From Actinopolymorpha alba DSM 45243 (GTDB taxonomy: Bacteria; Actinomycetota; Actinomycetes; Propionibacteriales; Actinopolymorphaceae), in NCBI RefSeq assembly GCF_000373925.1, contig NZ_KB892747.1:38824-102823 (forward strand): DNA of 64,000 nt. Direction: 5' to 3'. Positions within the stretch are counted from its first letter, which is position 1; the number at the start of each line of letters is the position of its first letter. This document shows positions 39,150 through 48,783 of the stretch, in pieces. Position numbers and translations under genes: made by a program. The notes beneath the pieces are model-generated. The model saw nothing but the letters and a program-made list of their open reading frames with translations, made no database searches and was not told the DNA's origin.

Positions 39150-40103
39150 GGCGGCCGCTCTTCTCGCCGGAAATCTCCTCACGGAGCTGGCCGCGGCCTT
39201 CTGGACGATCAGGGTGATGACCCCGGCCAGCACGATCGCGGCCATGTTGATGCCCAGTTGGGCGGCTGCGCCCGCGGCCTCTCTGCCATCCCAGAGAGCC
39301 AGCGCCAGGGCGAGGTCACCGGCTGCCGGCACTGTCGTCACCGAGATGAAGACGCCCACCAGGGCACCCGACTTCGCCGATGTCAACGACAGCACACCCG
39401 CGATCCCGGCGATGAAGGCCACGACGAACGACCACCGGTCCGGCCGCCAGATGAACCCGGTCAAGGGACGCGGGGACGTCAGCACCGACGCGTCGATCCA
39501 CCCGAACGCCGCCGCGACCAGGCAGGCGACAGTGGTGACGACGATGGCGCCGGCGAACCCGACCGCGAGGGTGACCAACGACTGGCGGAGCAGGCTGTAG
39601 CGGCGATGCACCAGACCCACGGCGAGTCCCGCCAGCGGGCCGAACTCGGGCCCCACCACCATGGCACCGACCACGAGGATCGACGAGTCGAGAATGACCG
39701 CGATCGCCGCCAGGATCGCGGCCAGGCTGAGGAACCACACGAAGGTCTTCGAGAGCGCGGCCTCCGCGTCGGTCCGGCGTACGACCTCCTCCCAGATCAC
39801 CGCGTCCGCGCCCTCGCCCGGCGCGTCATCCTCGGCCCGCTCGGCCGCCACCGAGACCGCCGTGTCGACCGTCTCGAGCGCGATCGTGCCCGACACGTCG
39901 ACGCCGAGGCGACGGAGTTCGCAGATGAGTTCGTCGACCGACTCGCGTGCCACGTCAGCGAGGACGAGGTCGCCAGGCGGGCGAAGCGACGACCCGGGCA
40001 GGACGGCGAGGTTGGCGACACCCGGGCAGCCGTCGAGCAGCCCGACGACCTCATCGGTGAGCGTGGACGGCGATGTCACCCTCAGATGGAGCACGCCGAA
40101 CAT
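38916..40103 (-). CDS. DUF389 integral membrane protein with antisense C-terminal extension
   Basis: A 395-residue frame. Residues 1-95 are a soluble ferredoxin-like domain (VLHLRVTSPSTLTDEVVGLL). From about 115 to 310 lie six or so membrane helices with the DUF389 pattern ILDSSILVVGAMVVGPEFGP and SAKSGALVGVFISVTTVPAA. Function of the family is unknown. The normal domain ends near KAAASSVRRFPARRAAAL; the last 78 residues are very polar (many Asp, Glu, Arg, Gln) and are antisense to the end of the WXG gene. This suggests that the original stop codon was lost or displaced by rearrangement. Confidence 0.85.
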   Translation of the reverse strand: MFGVLHLRVTSPSTLTDEVVGLLDGCPGVANLAVLPGSSLRPPGDLVLADVARESVDELICELRRLGVDVSGTIALETVDTAVSVAAERAEDDAPGEGADAVIWEEVVRRTDAEAALSKTFVWFLSLAAILAAIAVILDSSILVVGAMVVGPEFGPLAGLAVGLVHRRYSLLRQSLVTLAVGFAGAIVVTTVACLVAAAFGWIDASVLTSPRPLTGFIWRPDRWSFVVAFIAGIAGVLSLTSAKSGALVGVFISVTTVPAAGDLALALALWDGREAAGAAAQLGINMAAIVLAGVITLIVQKAAASSVRRFPARRAAALDDLLDRHPEEVLDDGLGDLTEDRDLQQRGSERRHRGRDRLGNGDRQEHQLDHRVDLQDEEDHSVEEQPETETHPRA

Positions 40104-40163
40104 CGTAGGCCGGGCGTTGTCGGCGCCCGCCGCGGCCGCTGCGGCCGGCGCGGCCGCCGCGGC

Positions 40164-43100
40164 TCAGGGGGTGCCGTATCCGCCACCGCCCGGCGTCTCG
40201 ATCACGAGGACGTCTCCCGGCACCACCTCGACCGAATCCGCGCCCGCCAGGTCCACAACGGTCCCGTCGGCGCGTTCCACGCGGTTGTGGCCGAGGTCGC
40301 CGGGCGATCCGCCGGCCATGCCGTACGGCGGGACCCGGCGGTGGCCCGACAACAGCCCGACGGTGACGGGTTCGAGGAACCGCAGCCGGCGTACCGCGCC
40401 ATCCCCGCCACGCCAGCGGCCCGCACCACCGCTCCCCTGGCGGATCGAGAAGCTCTCGACCTGGACGGGGAACCGCCACTCCAGCACCTCGGGGTCGGTG
40501 AGCCGGGAGTTCGTCATGTGCGTCTGCACCACCGCAGCACCGTCGAAACCGTCACCGGCACCCGAGCCTGACGCCACGGTCTCGTAGTACTGGTACCGGT
40601 CGTTCCCGAACGTCACGTTGTTCATCGTCCCGGACCCTTCCGCCTGCACACTGAGCGCGGCGTACAACGCGCCCGTCACCGCCTGGGAGGTCTCGACGTT
40701 CCCCGCGACCACGGCGGCTGGGAAGACCGGCCCGAGCATGGAGCCCTCGGGTACGACGATCCGCAGCGGTCGCAGGCAGCCGTCGTTGAGCGGGATGTCG
40801 TCGTCGACCAGGGTCCGGAAGACGTAGAGCACCGCCGCCTTCGCGACCGAGGCGGGTGCGTTGAAGTTCGTGTCGAGTTGGGGCGAGGTGCCGGTGAAGT
40901 CAATCGTCGCGGTGCGCTCGGCGTGGTTGACGTCGACCCGCACCTCGATCTGCGCGCCCGAATCCATCTCGTAGCTGTAGGACCCGCCCTGGAGGGTGTC
41001 GATCACCCGGCGGACCGCCTCCTCGGCGTTGTCCTGCACGTGTCGCATGTACGCCTGAACGACGTCGAGGCCGAAGTGGGCGATCATCTTGCGCACCTCC
41101 TCGACACCCTTTTCGCTGGCGGCGATCTGGGCGCGGAGGTCAGCAAGGTTGGTGGTCGGATTGCGGGAGGGGTACGCCGCCTCGGTGAGCAGGCGCAGCG
41201 TTTCTTCCTCGCGGAAACGACCATCTTCGACGAGAAGCCAGTTGTCGAAGAGCACGCCCTCCTCGTGGACGGTGCGGCTCAGCGCCGGCATCGAGCCCGG
41301 TGTCAGGCCACCGATCTCGGCGTGGTGGCCGCGCGAGGCGACGAAGAACAACACGGTCTCCCCCGCGTCGTCATACACCGGGGTCACGACGGTCACGTCA
41401 GGTAGATGGGTGCCACCGTGGTACGGATCGTTGACGGCGTAGATGTCGCCGGGCTTCATGCGCTCGCGCCGCCGGCTGATCACCTCCTGCACGCTCGCGC
41501 CCATCGAGCCGAGATGCACCGGCATGTGCGGAGCATTGGCGATGAGGCTCCCGTCGGGAGCGAACAGCGCGCAGGAGAAGTCCAGCCGTTCCTTGATGTT
41601 GACCGACTGGGCCGTCGACTCCAGCCGGGCGCCCATCTGCTCGGCGATGGACATGAAAAGATTGTTGAAGATCTCCAGCAGCACCGGATCGACCTCTGTG
41701 CTGACCCGGTCCGCGTCGACGCGGGCGCGGACGCGCTGGACCCGCAGGTGGCCGTGCTCGGTGACGGTCGCGGACCAGCCGTCGTCGACCACGGTGGTGG
41801 CGTTCGCCTCGGCGATGATCGCCGGACCGGCCACCGTGTCGGAGGGACGCAGGAGTTCGCGCTGGTAGAGCGGCACCTGGTGCCACGCCCCGCTGGCGTA
41901 CATCGGCACCGTGTCAACCAGACCTTGCGGCCGGCGTTCGCCAGTGTCAACCAGGCCTTGCGAATGGCCGGTGGGCGGATCGCCCATGTGTGACAGGTCC
42001 GGCTGCTCGGTCAGGCCCACCGCCTCGACCGAGATCGCCTCGACGACGAGCGGGCGGTCCATCAGGAAGGAGTACGTACGCCTGTAAGCGACCTCGAACT
42101 CCCCCGTCATCGCGGCCGGATCGCCAAGCCGCACAGGGATGGCGGTGTCGGTGCCGTCATAACGGAGGTGGGCGCGCCGGGCCACCCGGATCCGGTCGGA
42201 GGGTACGTCCTCGTCGAGCAGTTCGCCCCGCGTCACCGCCTCGAGTGAGTCTGCGACGTTGGTGAGGCGTTCCATCGCGGCGGGCGACAACGTGCACTCG
42301 ACCGACTGCTCGCGCATCGCGGTGGTGTCGGCGAGGCCAATTCCCAAGGCGGACAGGACTCCTGCCATCGGCGGCACCAGGACCGTGCGGATGCCAAGCG
42401 AGTCCGCGACCGCGCAGGCGTGCTGCCCACCGGCTCCGCCGAAGGTCGTCAGAACGTACTCCGTGACGTCGTGGCCCTTCTGCACCGAGATCTTCTTCAC
42501 CGCGTTCGCCATGTTGGCCACGGCGATCTGGACATAGCCCTCGGCGACCTGTTCGGGCGTACGATCGTCGCCGGTCCGCGCGGCGATCTCCCCCGCGAGT
42601 TCGGCGAACAGTTGCCGCACCACGCCAGCATCGAGCGGCTGATCGCCGTTGGGTCCGAAGACGTGCGGGAAATGCGCCGGCTGGACCCGCCCCAGCATGA
42701 CGTTGGCGTCGGTGACCGTGAGCGGTCCGCCGTTGCGATAGCAGGCCGGCCCCGGGTCGGCGCCCGCGGAGTCCGGGCCCACGCGGTAGCGGCTCCCGTC
42801 GAAATGCAGGATCGACCCGCCACCGGCCGCCACGGTGTGGATGTCGAGCATCGGCGCGCGCAGGCGTACGCCCGCGACCAGGGTGTTGAACACCCGCTCG
42901 TACGCACCCGCGTAGTGCGAGACGTCGGTCGACGTGCCGCCCATGTCGAAGCCGATGACCTTGTTGAAGCCAGCCAGGGCGGACATCCGCACCATGCCGA
43001 CAATGCCGCCCGCTGGTCCGGACAGGATCGCGTCCTTGCCCCGGAAATGACCGGCCTCGGCGAGGCCACCGTTGGACTGCATGAACATCAGGCGTACGCC

Positions 43101-43796
43101 GGACAGCTCGGCCGCGACCTGCCGCACATAGCGGCGCAGGATTGGCGAGAGATACGCGTCCACCACGGTCGTGTCCCCGCGCGGGACGAGCTTCAGCAAC
43201 GGGCTCGCCTCACTCGACAGCGACACCTGCGGAAAGCCGATCTGCTCGGCGAGTTTGCCGATCTCCACCTCGTGCTGGGGGTGCAGATGGCTGTGCAGGC
43301 AGACGATCGCCACCGCGCGGATACCGTCGTCGTACGCCTGGCGGAGCTCGACCGCAAGGGCGTCAAGGTCGGGTTGGCGGAGGGCGCTGCCGTCCGCCGC
43401 GATCCGCTCATCAACCTCGACGACACGCTCGTGCAGGAGTTCGGGAAGGACGATGTCGCGGTCGAAGATGCGGGGGCGATTCTGGTAGCCGATCCGCAGA
43501 GCGTCACCGAAACCCTTGGTGACAACGAGGACCGTCCGCTCACCCTTGCGCTCCAGCAGCGCGTTGGTGGCGACGGTCGTACCCATCCGGACCGCCTCGA
43601 TCCGCTCGGCAGGCACGTCGTCGCCAAGCTGGAGGCCAAGCAGCGTATGGATCCCGGCGACCGCGGCGTCCTGATAGCGCGCGGGATTGTCGGACAACAG
43701 CTTGTGTGTCACGAGGGTGCCGTCCGGCCGCCGGGCCACCACGTCAGTGAACGTGCCGCCGCGGTCGATCCAGAACTGCCAGGTCCCGCGCCCCAT
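40164..43796 (-). CDS. Fused HyuA-HyuB hydantoinase/5-oxoprolinase
   Basis: About 1210 residues. The N-terminal HyuA half (to about 690) has [20 protein letters not shown], an [11 protein letters not shown] block and [20 protein letters not shown], giving the ASKHA-type ATP site. The C-terminal HyuB half begins [20 protein letters not shown]. This single-chain form matches eukaryotic/bacterial OPLAH-type ATP-dependent 5-oxoprolinases, which open 5-oxoproline to glutamate; hydantoins are an alternative substrate. A 33-base duplication at 41911-41976 puts QGLVDT twice into the linker between halves. ATG 43796 follows GGAAGGAGC. Co-directional with the GntR gene 40 bases upstream. Confidence 0.88.
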   Translation of the reverse strand: MGRGTWQFWIDRGGTFTDVVARRPDGTLVTHKLLSDNPARYQDAAVAGIHTLLGLQLGDDVPAERIEAVRMGTTVATNALLERKGERTVLVVTKGFGDALRIGYQNRPRIFDRDIVLPELLHERVVEVDERIAADGSALRQPDLDALAVELRQAYDDGIRAVAIVCLHSHLHPQHEVEIGKLAEQIGFPQVSLSSEASPLLKLVPRGDTTVVDAYLSPILRRYVRQVAAELSGVRLMFMQSNGGLAEAGHFRGKDAILSGPAGGIVGMVRMSALAGFNKVIGFDMGGTSTDVSHYAGAYERVFNTLVAGVRLRAPMLDIHTVAAGGGSILHFDGSRYRVGPDSAGADPGPACYRNGGPLTVTDANVMLGRVQPAHFPHVFGPNGDQPLDAGVVRQLFAELAGEIAARTGDDRTPEQVAEGYVQIAVANMANAVKKISVQKGHDVTEYVLTTFGGAGGQHACAVADSLGIRTVLVPPMAGVLSALGIGLADTTAMREQSVECTLSPAAMERLTNVADSLEAVTRGELLDEDVPSDRIRVARRAHLRYDGTDTAIPVRLGDPAAMTGEFEVAYRRTYSFLMDRPLVVEAISVEAVGLTEQPDLSHMGDPPTGHSQGLVDTGERRPQGLVDTVPMYASGAWHQVPLYQRELLRPSDTVAGPAIIAEANATTVVDDGWSATVTEHGHLRVQRVRARVDADRVSTEVDPVLLEIFNNLFMSIAEQMGARLESTAQSVNIKERLDFSCALFAPDGSLIANAPHMPVHLGSMGASVQEVISRRRERMKPGDIYAVNDPYHGGTHLPDVTVVTPVYDDAGETVLFFVASRGHHAEIGGLTPGSMPALSRTVHEEGVLFDNWLLVEDGRFREEETLRLLTEAAYPSRNPTTNLADLRAQIAASEKGVEEVRKMIAHFGLDVVQAYMRHVQDNAEEAVRRVIDTLQGGSYSYEMDSGAQIEVRVDVNHAERTATIDFTGTSPQLDTNFNAPASVAKAAVLYVFRTLVDDDIPLNDGCLRPLRIVVPEGSMLGPVFPAAVVAGNVETSQAVTGALYAALSVQAEGSGTMNNVTFGNDRYQYYETVASGSGAGDGFDGAAVVQTHMTNSRLTDPEVLEWRFPVQVESFSIRQGSGGAGRWRGGDGAVRRLRFLEPVTVGLLSGHRRVPPYGMAGGSPGDLGHNRVERADGTVVDLAGADSVEVVPGDVLVIETPGGGGYGTP

Positions 43797-43836
43797 TGTC
43801 GAGCTCCTTCCCTCCGCAGGGGTAGATGTCAAGCCG

Positions 43837-44565
43837 TCATTGCGCCGTGCTGTCGCGCTCGGCGTATGCCTCGACAAGCTGTGCGAGGGCGTCGTCGAGA
43901 TAGCGTCCGAGGAGTCGTTCGGCCGTTCGTCCGTCGCCGCGCTCCAGCACTTGGAGGATCTCGACATTGCGGTCGAGATACGGCTCGTGGAACCTTCGCG
44001 GGTCGGCCATCACGTGGAACACCAGGCGCAGCTCGGCCAGCAGCCCGCGCATGATCTCGTCGACCCGCGAGCTGCCGGCCAGGCCCGCGATCGCCTGGTG
44101 GAAGCGGATGTTCGCCGTACCCAGGTCACGCCAGGCGCGGCGCCGCGCCGCCGACCGGCCGGCCTTCACCTCCGTCCGAATCGAGGTCAGGTCAGGCAGG
44201 GGCGAACCAACGGTGCGGACCGCCGCGCACTCGACGATCTGCCGGACGCGATACAGGTCGATCAGGTCATCGAGCGCGAGCCGGCGCACGAACACACCGC
44301 GATTGAGCTCGTGCGCCAGAAGGCGCTCGTGGGTGAGGAGCCGGAACGCCTCCCGCAGCGTGTTACGCGAGACCCCCAGGGCACCACCGATCGCGTCTTC
44401 CGGAAGTCGCGCACCCGGGAGGAAGTAGCCCTCAGCGATCCGGCTGCGCAGGATGTCGGCGACCAACTCCGCCGTGCTCGACCGGCCCAGTAGGAGGCGA
44501 TCGGCCTCGAGGCCCCGGAGGCCGGCGTTCGCGCCGTCACCGGGCGACCCGTCCGCGACGACCAT
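43837..44565 (-). CDS. GntR family regulator (FadR/FCD subfamily)
   Basis: About 242 residues. The winged helix is [20 protein letters not shown], then [20 protein letters not shown] and [20 protein letters not shown]. The FCD effector domain follows, with [14 protein letters not shown], a central H ([15 protein letters not shown]) and a late FHVM segment; FCD members often bind metal and carboxylic acids. The ATG at 44565 is preferred because GGAGG lies four bases upstream; the longer frame lacks family similarity. Divergent from the MFS gene, co-directional with the oxoprolinase: likely local regulator of both operons. Confidence 0.92.
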   Translation of the reverse strand: MVVADGSPGDGANAGLRGLEADRLLLGRSSTAELVADILRSRIAEGYFLPGARLPEDAIGGALGVSRNTLREAFRLLTHERLLAHELNRGVFVRRLALDDLIDLYRVRQIVECAAVRTVGSPLPDLTSIRTEVKAGRSAARRRAWRDLGTANIRFHQAIAGLAGSSRVDEIMRGLLAELRLVFHVMADPRRFHEPYLDRNVEILQVLERGDGRTAERLLGRYLDDALAQLVEAYAERDSTAQ

Positions 44566-44605
44566 AAAACCTCCGAGATCTACGAAATCCTTCGAGATCA
44601 ACCTC

Positions 44606-44624
44606 TTGTGGGATCGTTCAACAA
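44606..44624. promoter_or_regulatory. Candidate GntR operator (TTGT/ACAA inverted pair)
   Basis: TTGT at 44606-44609 and ACAA at 44621-44624 form inverted half sites in the 217-bp gap between the GntR and MFS starts. FCD-type GntR sites often have this form but with shorter spacers, so the assignment is weak. Confidence 0.3.
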
Positions 44625-44782
44625 TCCTTACCGTGAACCGTAGCACCATCTGTGAGGCCTCGGCAGTACCCACTTTCCTCTGGTTCAGCCCAGCAGTCAG
44701 CAGTGGCAGCGCCGCGCCGCGCCCAGAGTCGTCGTACGACGCGGATCCGAGCACGACCATCTGTCGTCCTGTGAGGTCAGCC

Positions 44783-46072
44783 ATGACGTCGTCGCCTACC
44801 CGGAATCCAAGTTCCGAAGAAGAAAGCATTTCCGAAGAAGAAAACCAAGCCTTCGCCTGGTATCACACCCTCGGTCGCCGGGGACGCCGCGCTTTTGTCG
44901 GCGCCTTTGGCGGGTACGGCCTGGATTCCTACGACTTCCAGGTCTTACCTCTCAGCCTTGTCGCACTCGCGGCGACCCTCCAGATTACGACTGGACAGGC
45001 AGGCCTGTTGGCGACCGTGACCCTCGTCGTGTCGGCGTTCGGCGGCGCGCTCGCGGGAGTTCTCGCTGACCGACTGGGCCGTACCCGCACCCTCATCATC
45101 ACGGTCGCGACGTACGCCGTCTTTACCGTCCTCTGCGGATTCGCGCCCAACTACGAAACCCTGCTGGTTTTCCGGGCGCTGCAAGGACTCGGCTTCGGCG
45201 GCGAATGGGCGACAGGTGCGATCCTGGTCGCCGAATACGCCCGGCCGCATCTTCGTGGCCGGACGGTTGCCTTCATCCAGAGTGCCTGGGCGGTTGGGTG
45301 GGGGCTCGCGGTCATCGTCTATACCGTGGTGTTCGCGCTCGTGCCCGAAGATCTTGCCTGGCGGGTGTTGTTCTGGACCGGCGCGATTCCAGCCCTGCTC
45401 ATCATCTACGTCCGCCGGCACGTCGTGGACGCGCCTGTCGCCACTGAACGTCGCCAGCGCGCGAACGGTTGGGATTCGTTCGCCGGCATCTTCCGTGCGC
45501 GGCACCTGCGTACCACGTTGTTCGCGAGCCTGCTCGCCACCGGGACACAGGGCGGCTATTACACCCTCGCCACCTGGATTCCGCCCTACCTCAAGACCGA
45601 ACGTAACCTGACCGTCGTCGGCACCGGCGGCTATCTGGCGTTCCTCATTACGGGAGCGTTCACCGGATATCTCACCGGCGGATATCTCACCGACCGGCTC
45701 GGCCGCAAGCGCACATTCACGCTTTTCGCGGCGCTGTCGGCGGTGCTCGTCCTCGCCTACACACAGATTCCGGTGGGCGCGAACACCGCCATTCTGTTGC
45801 TTGGATTCCCGCTGGGATTCAGCGCGTCGGCAATCTTCAGCGGTTTCGGGGCTTTCCTGTCTGAGCTTTATCCCACTCAACTACGCGGCACCGGCCAAGG
45901 ATTCACCTACAACTTCGGCCGCGGTGTGGGCGCGTTGTTCCCCACCATCGTCGGCTTTCTCGCCGAAACCGTTGGCGTCGGTGGCGCCATGGGGTTCGGT
46001 GCGCTGGCCTACGGCCTCGCGGTCGTCGCGTTACTGGGTCTGCCCGAAACCCGCGGCCGCGAACTCACCTAG
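44783..46072 (+). CDS. MFS transporter, metabolite:H+ symporter (SHS/AAHS-like)
   Basis: About 429 residues with 12 membrane segments. The loop motif GVLADRLGRTRTLI is MFS motif A, repeated after segment 8 as GGYLTDRLGRKRTF; RALQGLGFGGEWATGAILVA is the signature of the carboxylate/sugar-acid symporter group. The N-terminal extension repeats SEEESISEEEN, encoded by a direct repeat near 44811-44845. Likely imports an organic acid such as 5-oxoproline or an amino-acid derivative (context inference). First of two genes with the DUF1445 gene, 23 bases apart; divergent from GntR. Confidence 0.9.
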   Translation: MTSSPTRNPSSEEESISEEENQAFAWYHTLGRRGRRAFVGAFGGYGLDSYDFQVLPLSLVALAATLQITTGQAGLLATVTLVVSAFGGALAGVLADRLGRTRTLIITVATYAVFTVLCGFAPNYETLLVFRALQGLGFGGEWATGAILVAEYARPHLRGRTVAFIQSAWAVGWGLAVIVYTVVFALVPEDLAWRVLFWTGAIPALLIIYVRRHVVDAPVATERRQRANGWDSFAGIFRARHLRTTLFASLLATGTQGGYYTLATWIPPYLKTERNLTVVGTGGYLAFLITGAFTGYLTGGYLTDRLGRKRTFTLFAALSAVLVLAYTQIPVGANTAILLLGFPLGFSASAIFSGFGAFLSELYPTQLRGTGQGFTYNFGRGVGALFPTIVGFLAETVGVGGAMGFGALAYGLAVVALLGLPETRGRELT

Positions 46073-46095
46073 CGGTTTGAGAAGGAGTACGCACC

Positions 46096-46935
46096 ATGAC
46101 CACCACACCCGACCTGGCCGGGCGAGCACTCTCGCGGCTCGACCCCAGCACCACCGGCATGGCCTACATCCCGCCGTCCCGGGCACGAGCGTTGTTCCGG
46201 AAGGGGACAGTCTCGCCGACGGCCGGCTGGTCGGCGGGATTCACCCAGGCCAACCTGATCGCCGTACCCTCCGACTGGGCGTACGACGTCCTGCTGTTCG
46301 CGCAGCGCAACCCTCGCGCCTGCCCGGTGCTCGACGTCACCGACCCCGGCTCGGTCCGCTCACCGCTCGCCCCCGACGCGGACCTGCGCACCGACCTGCC
46401 GGCGTACCGCGTCTGGCGCGACGGCGAGCTGGTCGACGAGCCGGCCGACGTACGCCGCTACTGGCGCCCGGACCTGGTGGCGTTCCTGATCGGCTGCAGC
46501 TTCACCTTCGAGACGGCACTGCGGGAGGCAGGCGTACCCCTGCGCCATGTGGAAGAAGGCCGCAACGTCCCGATGTACGTCACGACCCGCCCCTGCCGCT
46601 CCGCCGGCCGGCTGCGGGGTCCGATCGTGATGTCGATGCGACCGATCCCGTCAGAACTCGTCGCGACCGCGGTCCGGGTGACGGCCGCGATGCCGGGCGT
46701 GCACGGTGCACCGCTCCACGTCGGCGACCCTTCCGGGCTCGGCATCACCGACCTCGACCGTCCGGACTTCGGTGACGCGGTGACGATCCGGCCCGGCGAG
46801 GTGCCGGTCTTCTGGGGGTGCGGCACCACACCCCAGGCCGCCATCATGACCTCGCGCCCGCCGTTCGCCATCACCCACGCACCTGGCCACATGCTGGTGA
46901 CCGACGTACCCGACGCGACCTATCGGTACGACTGA
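46096..46935 (+). CDS. DUF1445 family protein (YcsI/D-glutamate cyclase-like)
   Basis: About 279 residues. The sequence [20 protein letters not shown], then [20 protein letters not shown] and [20 protein letters not shown] are the diagnostic blocks of the DUF1445 family. The mammalian mitochondrial member has D-glutamate cyclase activity, forming 5-oxo-D-proline; bacterial YcsI is annotated as putative hydro-lyase and lies with 5-oxoprolinase genes in Bacillus. The presence of an oxoprolinase in this cluster supports a D-glutamate/oxoproline function. Ends the plus-strand operon. Confidence 0.88.
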   Translation: MTTTPDLAGRALSRLDPSTTGMAYIPPSRARALFRKGTVSPTAGWSAGFTQANLIAVPSDWAYDVLLFAQRNPRACPVLDVTDPGSVRSPLAPDADLRTDLPAYRVWRDGELVDEPADVRRYWRPDLVAFLIGCSFTFETALREAGVPLRHVEEGRNVPMYVTTRPCRSAGRLRGPIVMSMRPIPSELVATAVRVTAAMPGVHGAPLHVGDPSGLGITDLDRPDFGDAVTIRPGEVPVFWGCGTTPQAAIMTSRPPFAITHAPGHMLVTDVPDATYRYD

Positions 46936-46959
46936 GGTGAGGCCTTCACCTGCGGACAG

Positions 46960-46997
46960 CTGAGCCGAGGCCGCTGAGCCGAGGCCGCTGAGCCGAG
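46960..46997. repeat. 14-bp tandem repeat (2.7 copies)
   Basis: CTGAGCCGAGGCCG is repeated at 46960 and 46974, with a partial third copy from 46988. It lies just after the DUF1445 stop and before a strong palindrome. Likely slippage product, with no evident function. Confidence 0.8.
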
Positions 46998-47008
46998 TTG
47001 GCCGCCGG

Positions 47009-47082
47009 TTCCATGATCAAGTCCGAGAAACTGTTCATCGATTGGACCTTGGGTGAACAGTTTCTCGGACTTGATCATGGAA
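47009..47082. repeat. Perfect 29-bp inverted repeat
   Basis: Arms 47009-47037 and 47054-47082 are exact reverse complements around a 16-base loop. Each includes the core GTTTCTCGG and TGATCA. It could end transcription of the DUF1445 operon, although no T-run follows, or be a mobile palindromic unit. It is richer in A and T than its surroundings. Confidence 0.85.
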
Positions 47083-47135
47083 GCCTGTGGATGACGACAG
47101 ACTTGACCAAGCACGATCGCGCAACTCTTGGGTCC

Positions 47136-48094
47136 ATGCCTGCCCCGACCCCGATTCCACCCGAGCTTCTCCGCCGGCCCTTTCACCTCGACGAGGCGCG
47201 TCGGCTCGGCCTGTCCCTACAAACGCTGCGTGGTCGCCGCTTCCGTCGGCTCTTCCGCAGCGTTTATGTCTCGGCCGCAGTCCCAGTGACCCTTGAGCTG
47301 ATGGTGCGAGCGGCGCGGCTGGCCCTTCCGGAGTCCGCCGTCTTCAGCCACGAGACCGCCGCCGTATTGCGGAACCTTCCCGTACCCGCGGACGACCGGC
47401 TTCATGTCACCATGCCTGCCGGATCCGCCCATCCTGAGATCCGGGGAATCGTGGTTCACAAGGCATTGATGGGAGATGCCGCAACCTTCCGCGGGGTCCC
47501 GGTCACCACCGCCGAACGTACCTTCACCGATCTCGCCCGGACCCTGCCGCTGGTTGAGGCGGTCGTGCTCGGGGACGCGATGGTCCGGCGGGGATTCACC
47601 ACACCGGAACACTGGCGTGTGCCGCAGCGGAATGCAAGGGCCGCGGCGCGAACTCCACGCGGCAGGCGGCCAGCTTGGCCCGACGCTGTGTCGACTCTCC
47701 GATGGAGACCCGGCTGAGGCTACTGTTCGTACTCGCCGGGCTCCCAGAACCCCAACCAGGCTTGGAGATCCTGGACAACCACGGGCAATGGGTGGCCACC
47801 GCCGACCTGCAGTACCGCGCGCAGCGGATCGCGATCGAGTACGACGGCGACCTCCACCGCACCAACAAGCGGAAGTGGCGGCATGACGTGGCGGCCCGCG
47901 AGACTCTGCGCCAGCTCGGCTGGGAGGTCATCATCCTCACCGCCGACGACATCTTCGTACGCCCGCACCACACGCTAGTCCGGGTCCACGACGCCCTACG
48001 TGCTCGAAACCATCCGGATGTCCCAGCCACCCTCGAACCCCAGTGGCAGAGCCATTTCCAGCCCCGCGGCTACCTCACTGACACTTGGCAATAG
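47136..48094 (+). pseudogene. AbiEi-like/DUF559 endonuclease-fold protein, frameshifted
   Basis: Two frames make one protein of about 319 residues. The first (47136 to about 47617) has a helix-turn-helix opening (HLDEARRLGLSLQTLRGRRF) and the type IV toxin-antitoxin AbiEi antitoxin-like domain (ESAVFSHETAAVLRNLPVP). The second (about 47621-48094) gives SPMETRLRLLFVLAGLPEPQ, then IAIEYDGDLHRTNKRKWRHD, the DUF559/Vsr-like nuclease motif. Removing one GT from GTGT at 47617-47620 restores a continuous frame through HWRAAAECKGRGANSTRQAA. Such proteins are very numerous in actinobacteria and of unknown role. The break is either genuine inactivation or a sequence error. Confidence 0.8.
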
Positions 48095-48147
48095 AAGCGG
48101 TTCCCTTTGACGGAAGGATATCGACGATGCCGGCCAGCGCCGGCCCG

Positions 48148-48633
48148 CTACTTGTCGTTTGTCCGGCAACCAAACGGCGTACCGAGGCACCAGTAAACGG
48201 GCATGAACGCTCGGAGCTCGCCCTCCTGGCGGTAGACCCGGAACTCCCGCGTGAACGTCTTGCCGTCGGCGGTGGGGAGCTCGATCGAGAGGTACCGCGC
48301 CGCGTAATAACAACAGCCGTTCACGAGCTTGCTCGACACAACCCTCGGAGCTTCGGTGGGCCGGGGAACCTTCTCCTGCCGGGCGTTCGGCAAAGATTCC
48401 TTACACCACTCCACCACTGTGCTGTAGGTCTCGCAGAGAGCAACATCGTCACCCGCCTGAGCGATCTTGACGATCGTCACGAGCAGGCGCCGTGCTTCGT
48501 TCTCGGAGACAGGCTTCGCGTCGGTCAGAGCATCACTCCCGCCGGCAATATGTCCCAGGACATATCCGGCGCCGAACCCGACGCCCACCAGCGCCACCAC
48601 ACACAGACTGACGAGCACCCTGCGCACCGTCAC
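48148..48633 (-). CDS. Hypothetical membrane-anchored or secreted protein
   Basis: A 161-residue protein not recognised as a family member. One N-terminal hydrophobic segment (RVLVSLCVVALVGVGFGAGY) is a signal or anchor. The outside part has a helical stretch with cysteines (ALCETYSTVVEWCKES) and a C-terminal beta-rich part with NGCCYYAARYLSIELP and YWCLGTPFGC. Six cysteines in the exported part suggest disulphides. It starts with GTG or ATG near 48633 and has a small gap to the flanking genes on both sides. May be a lineage-specific surface protein. Confidence 0.65.
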   Translation of the reverse strand: MTVRRVLVSLCVVALVGVGFGAGYVLGHIAGGSDALTDAKPVSENEARRLLVTIVKIAQAGDDVALCETYSTVVEWCKESLPNARQEKVPRPTEAPRVVSSKLVNGCCYYAARYLSIELPTADGKTFTREFRVYRQEGELRAFMPVYWCLGTPFGCRTNDK

Positions 48634-48783
48634 GTCGACCTCGCCTCCCCACGGACCACACGCACTCCACGTAGGCGTACCGTCCCCGAGGCGGCACGCC
48701 TACCGAGACCGCAGGGTCGCGAAGGACGAAGAATCCGTGATGCGGCCCCTCACCAACGGCGGACGCCCGCCTTCACGGATGGC

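Noticed and set aside
40125-40163. GCGGCCGC-rich low-complexity stretch between DUF389 and oxoprolinase genes
   Set aside because: Can fold on itself, but simple Ala-codon-like composition explains it; no clear stem with loop or T-run.
47604-47640. Programmed frameshift as explanation for the two-frame AbiEi/DUF559 gene
   Set aside because: No slippery heptamer or downstream structure is seen at the GTGT; relatives of this architecture are normally single-frame, so mutation or sequence error is more likely.
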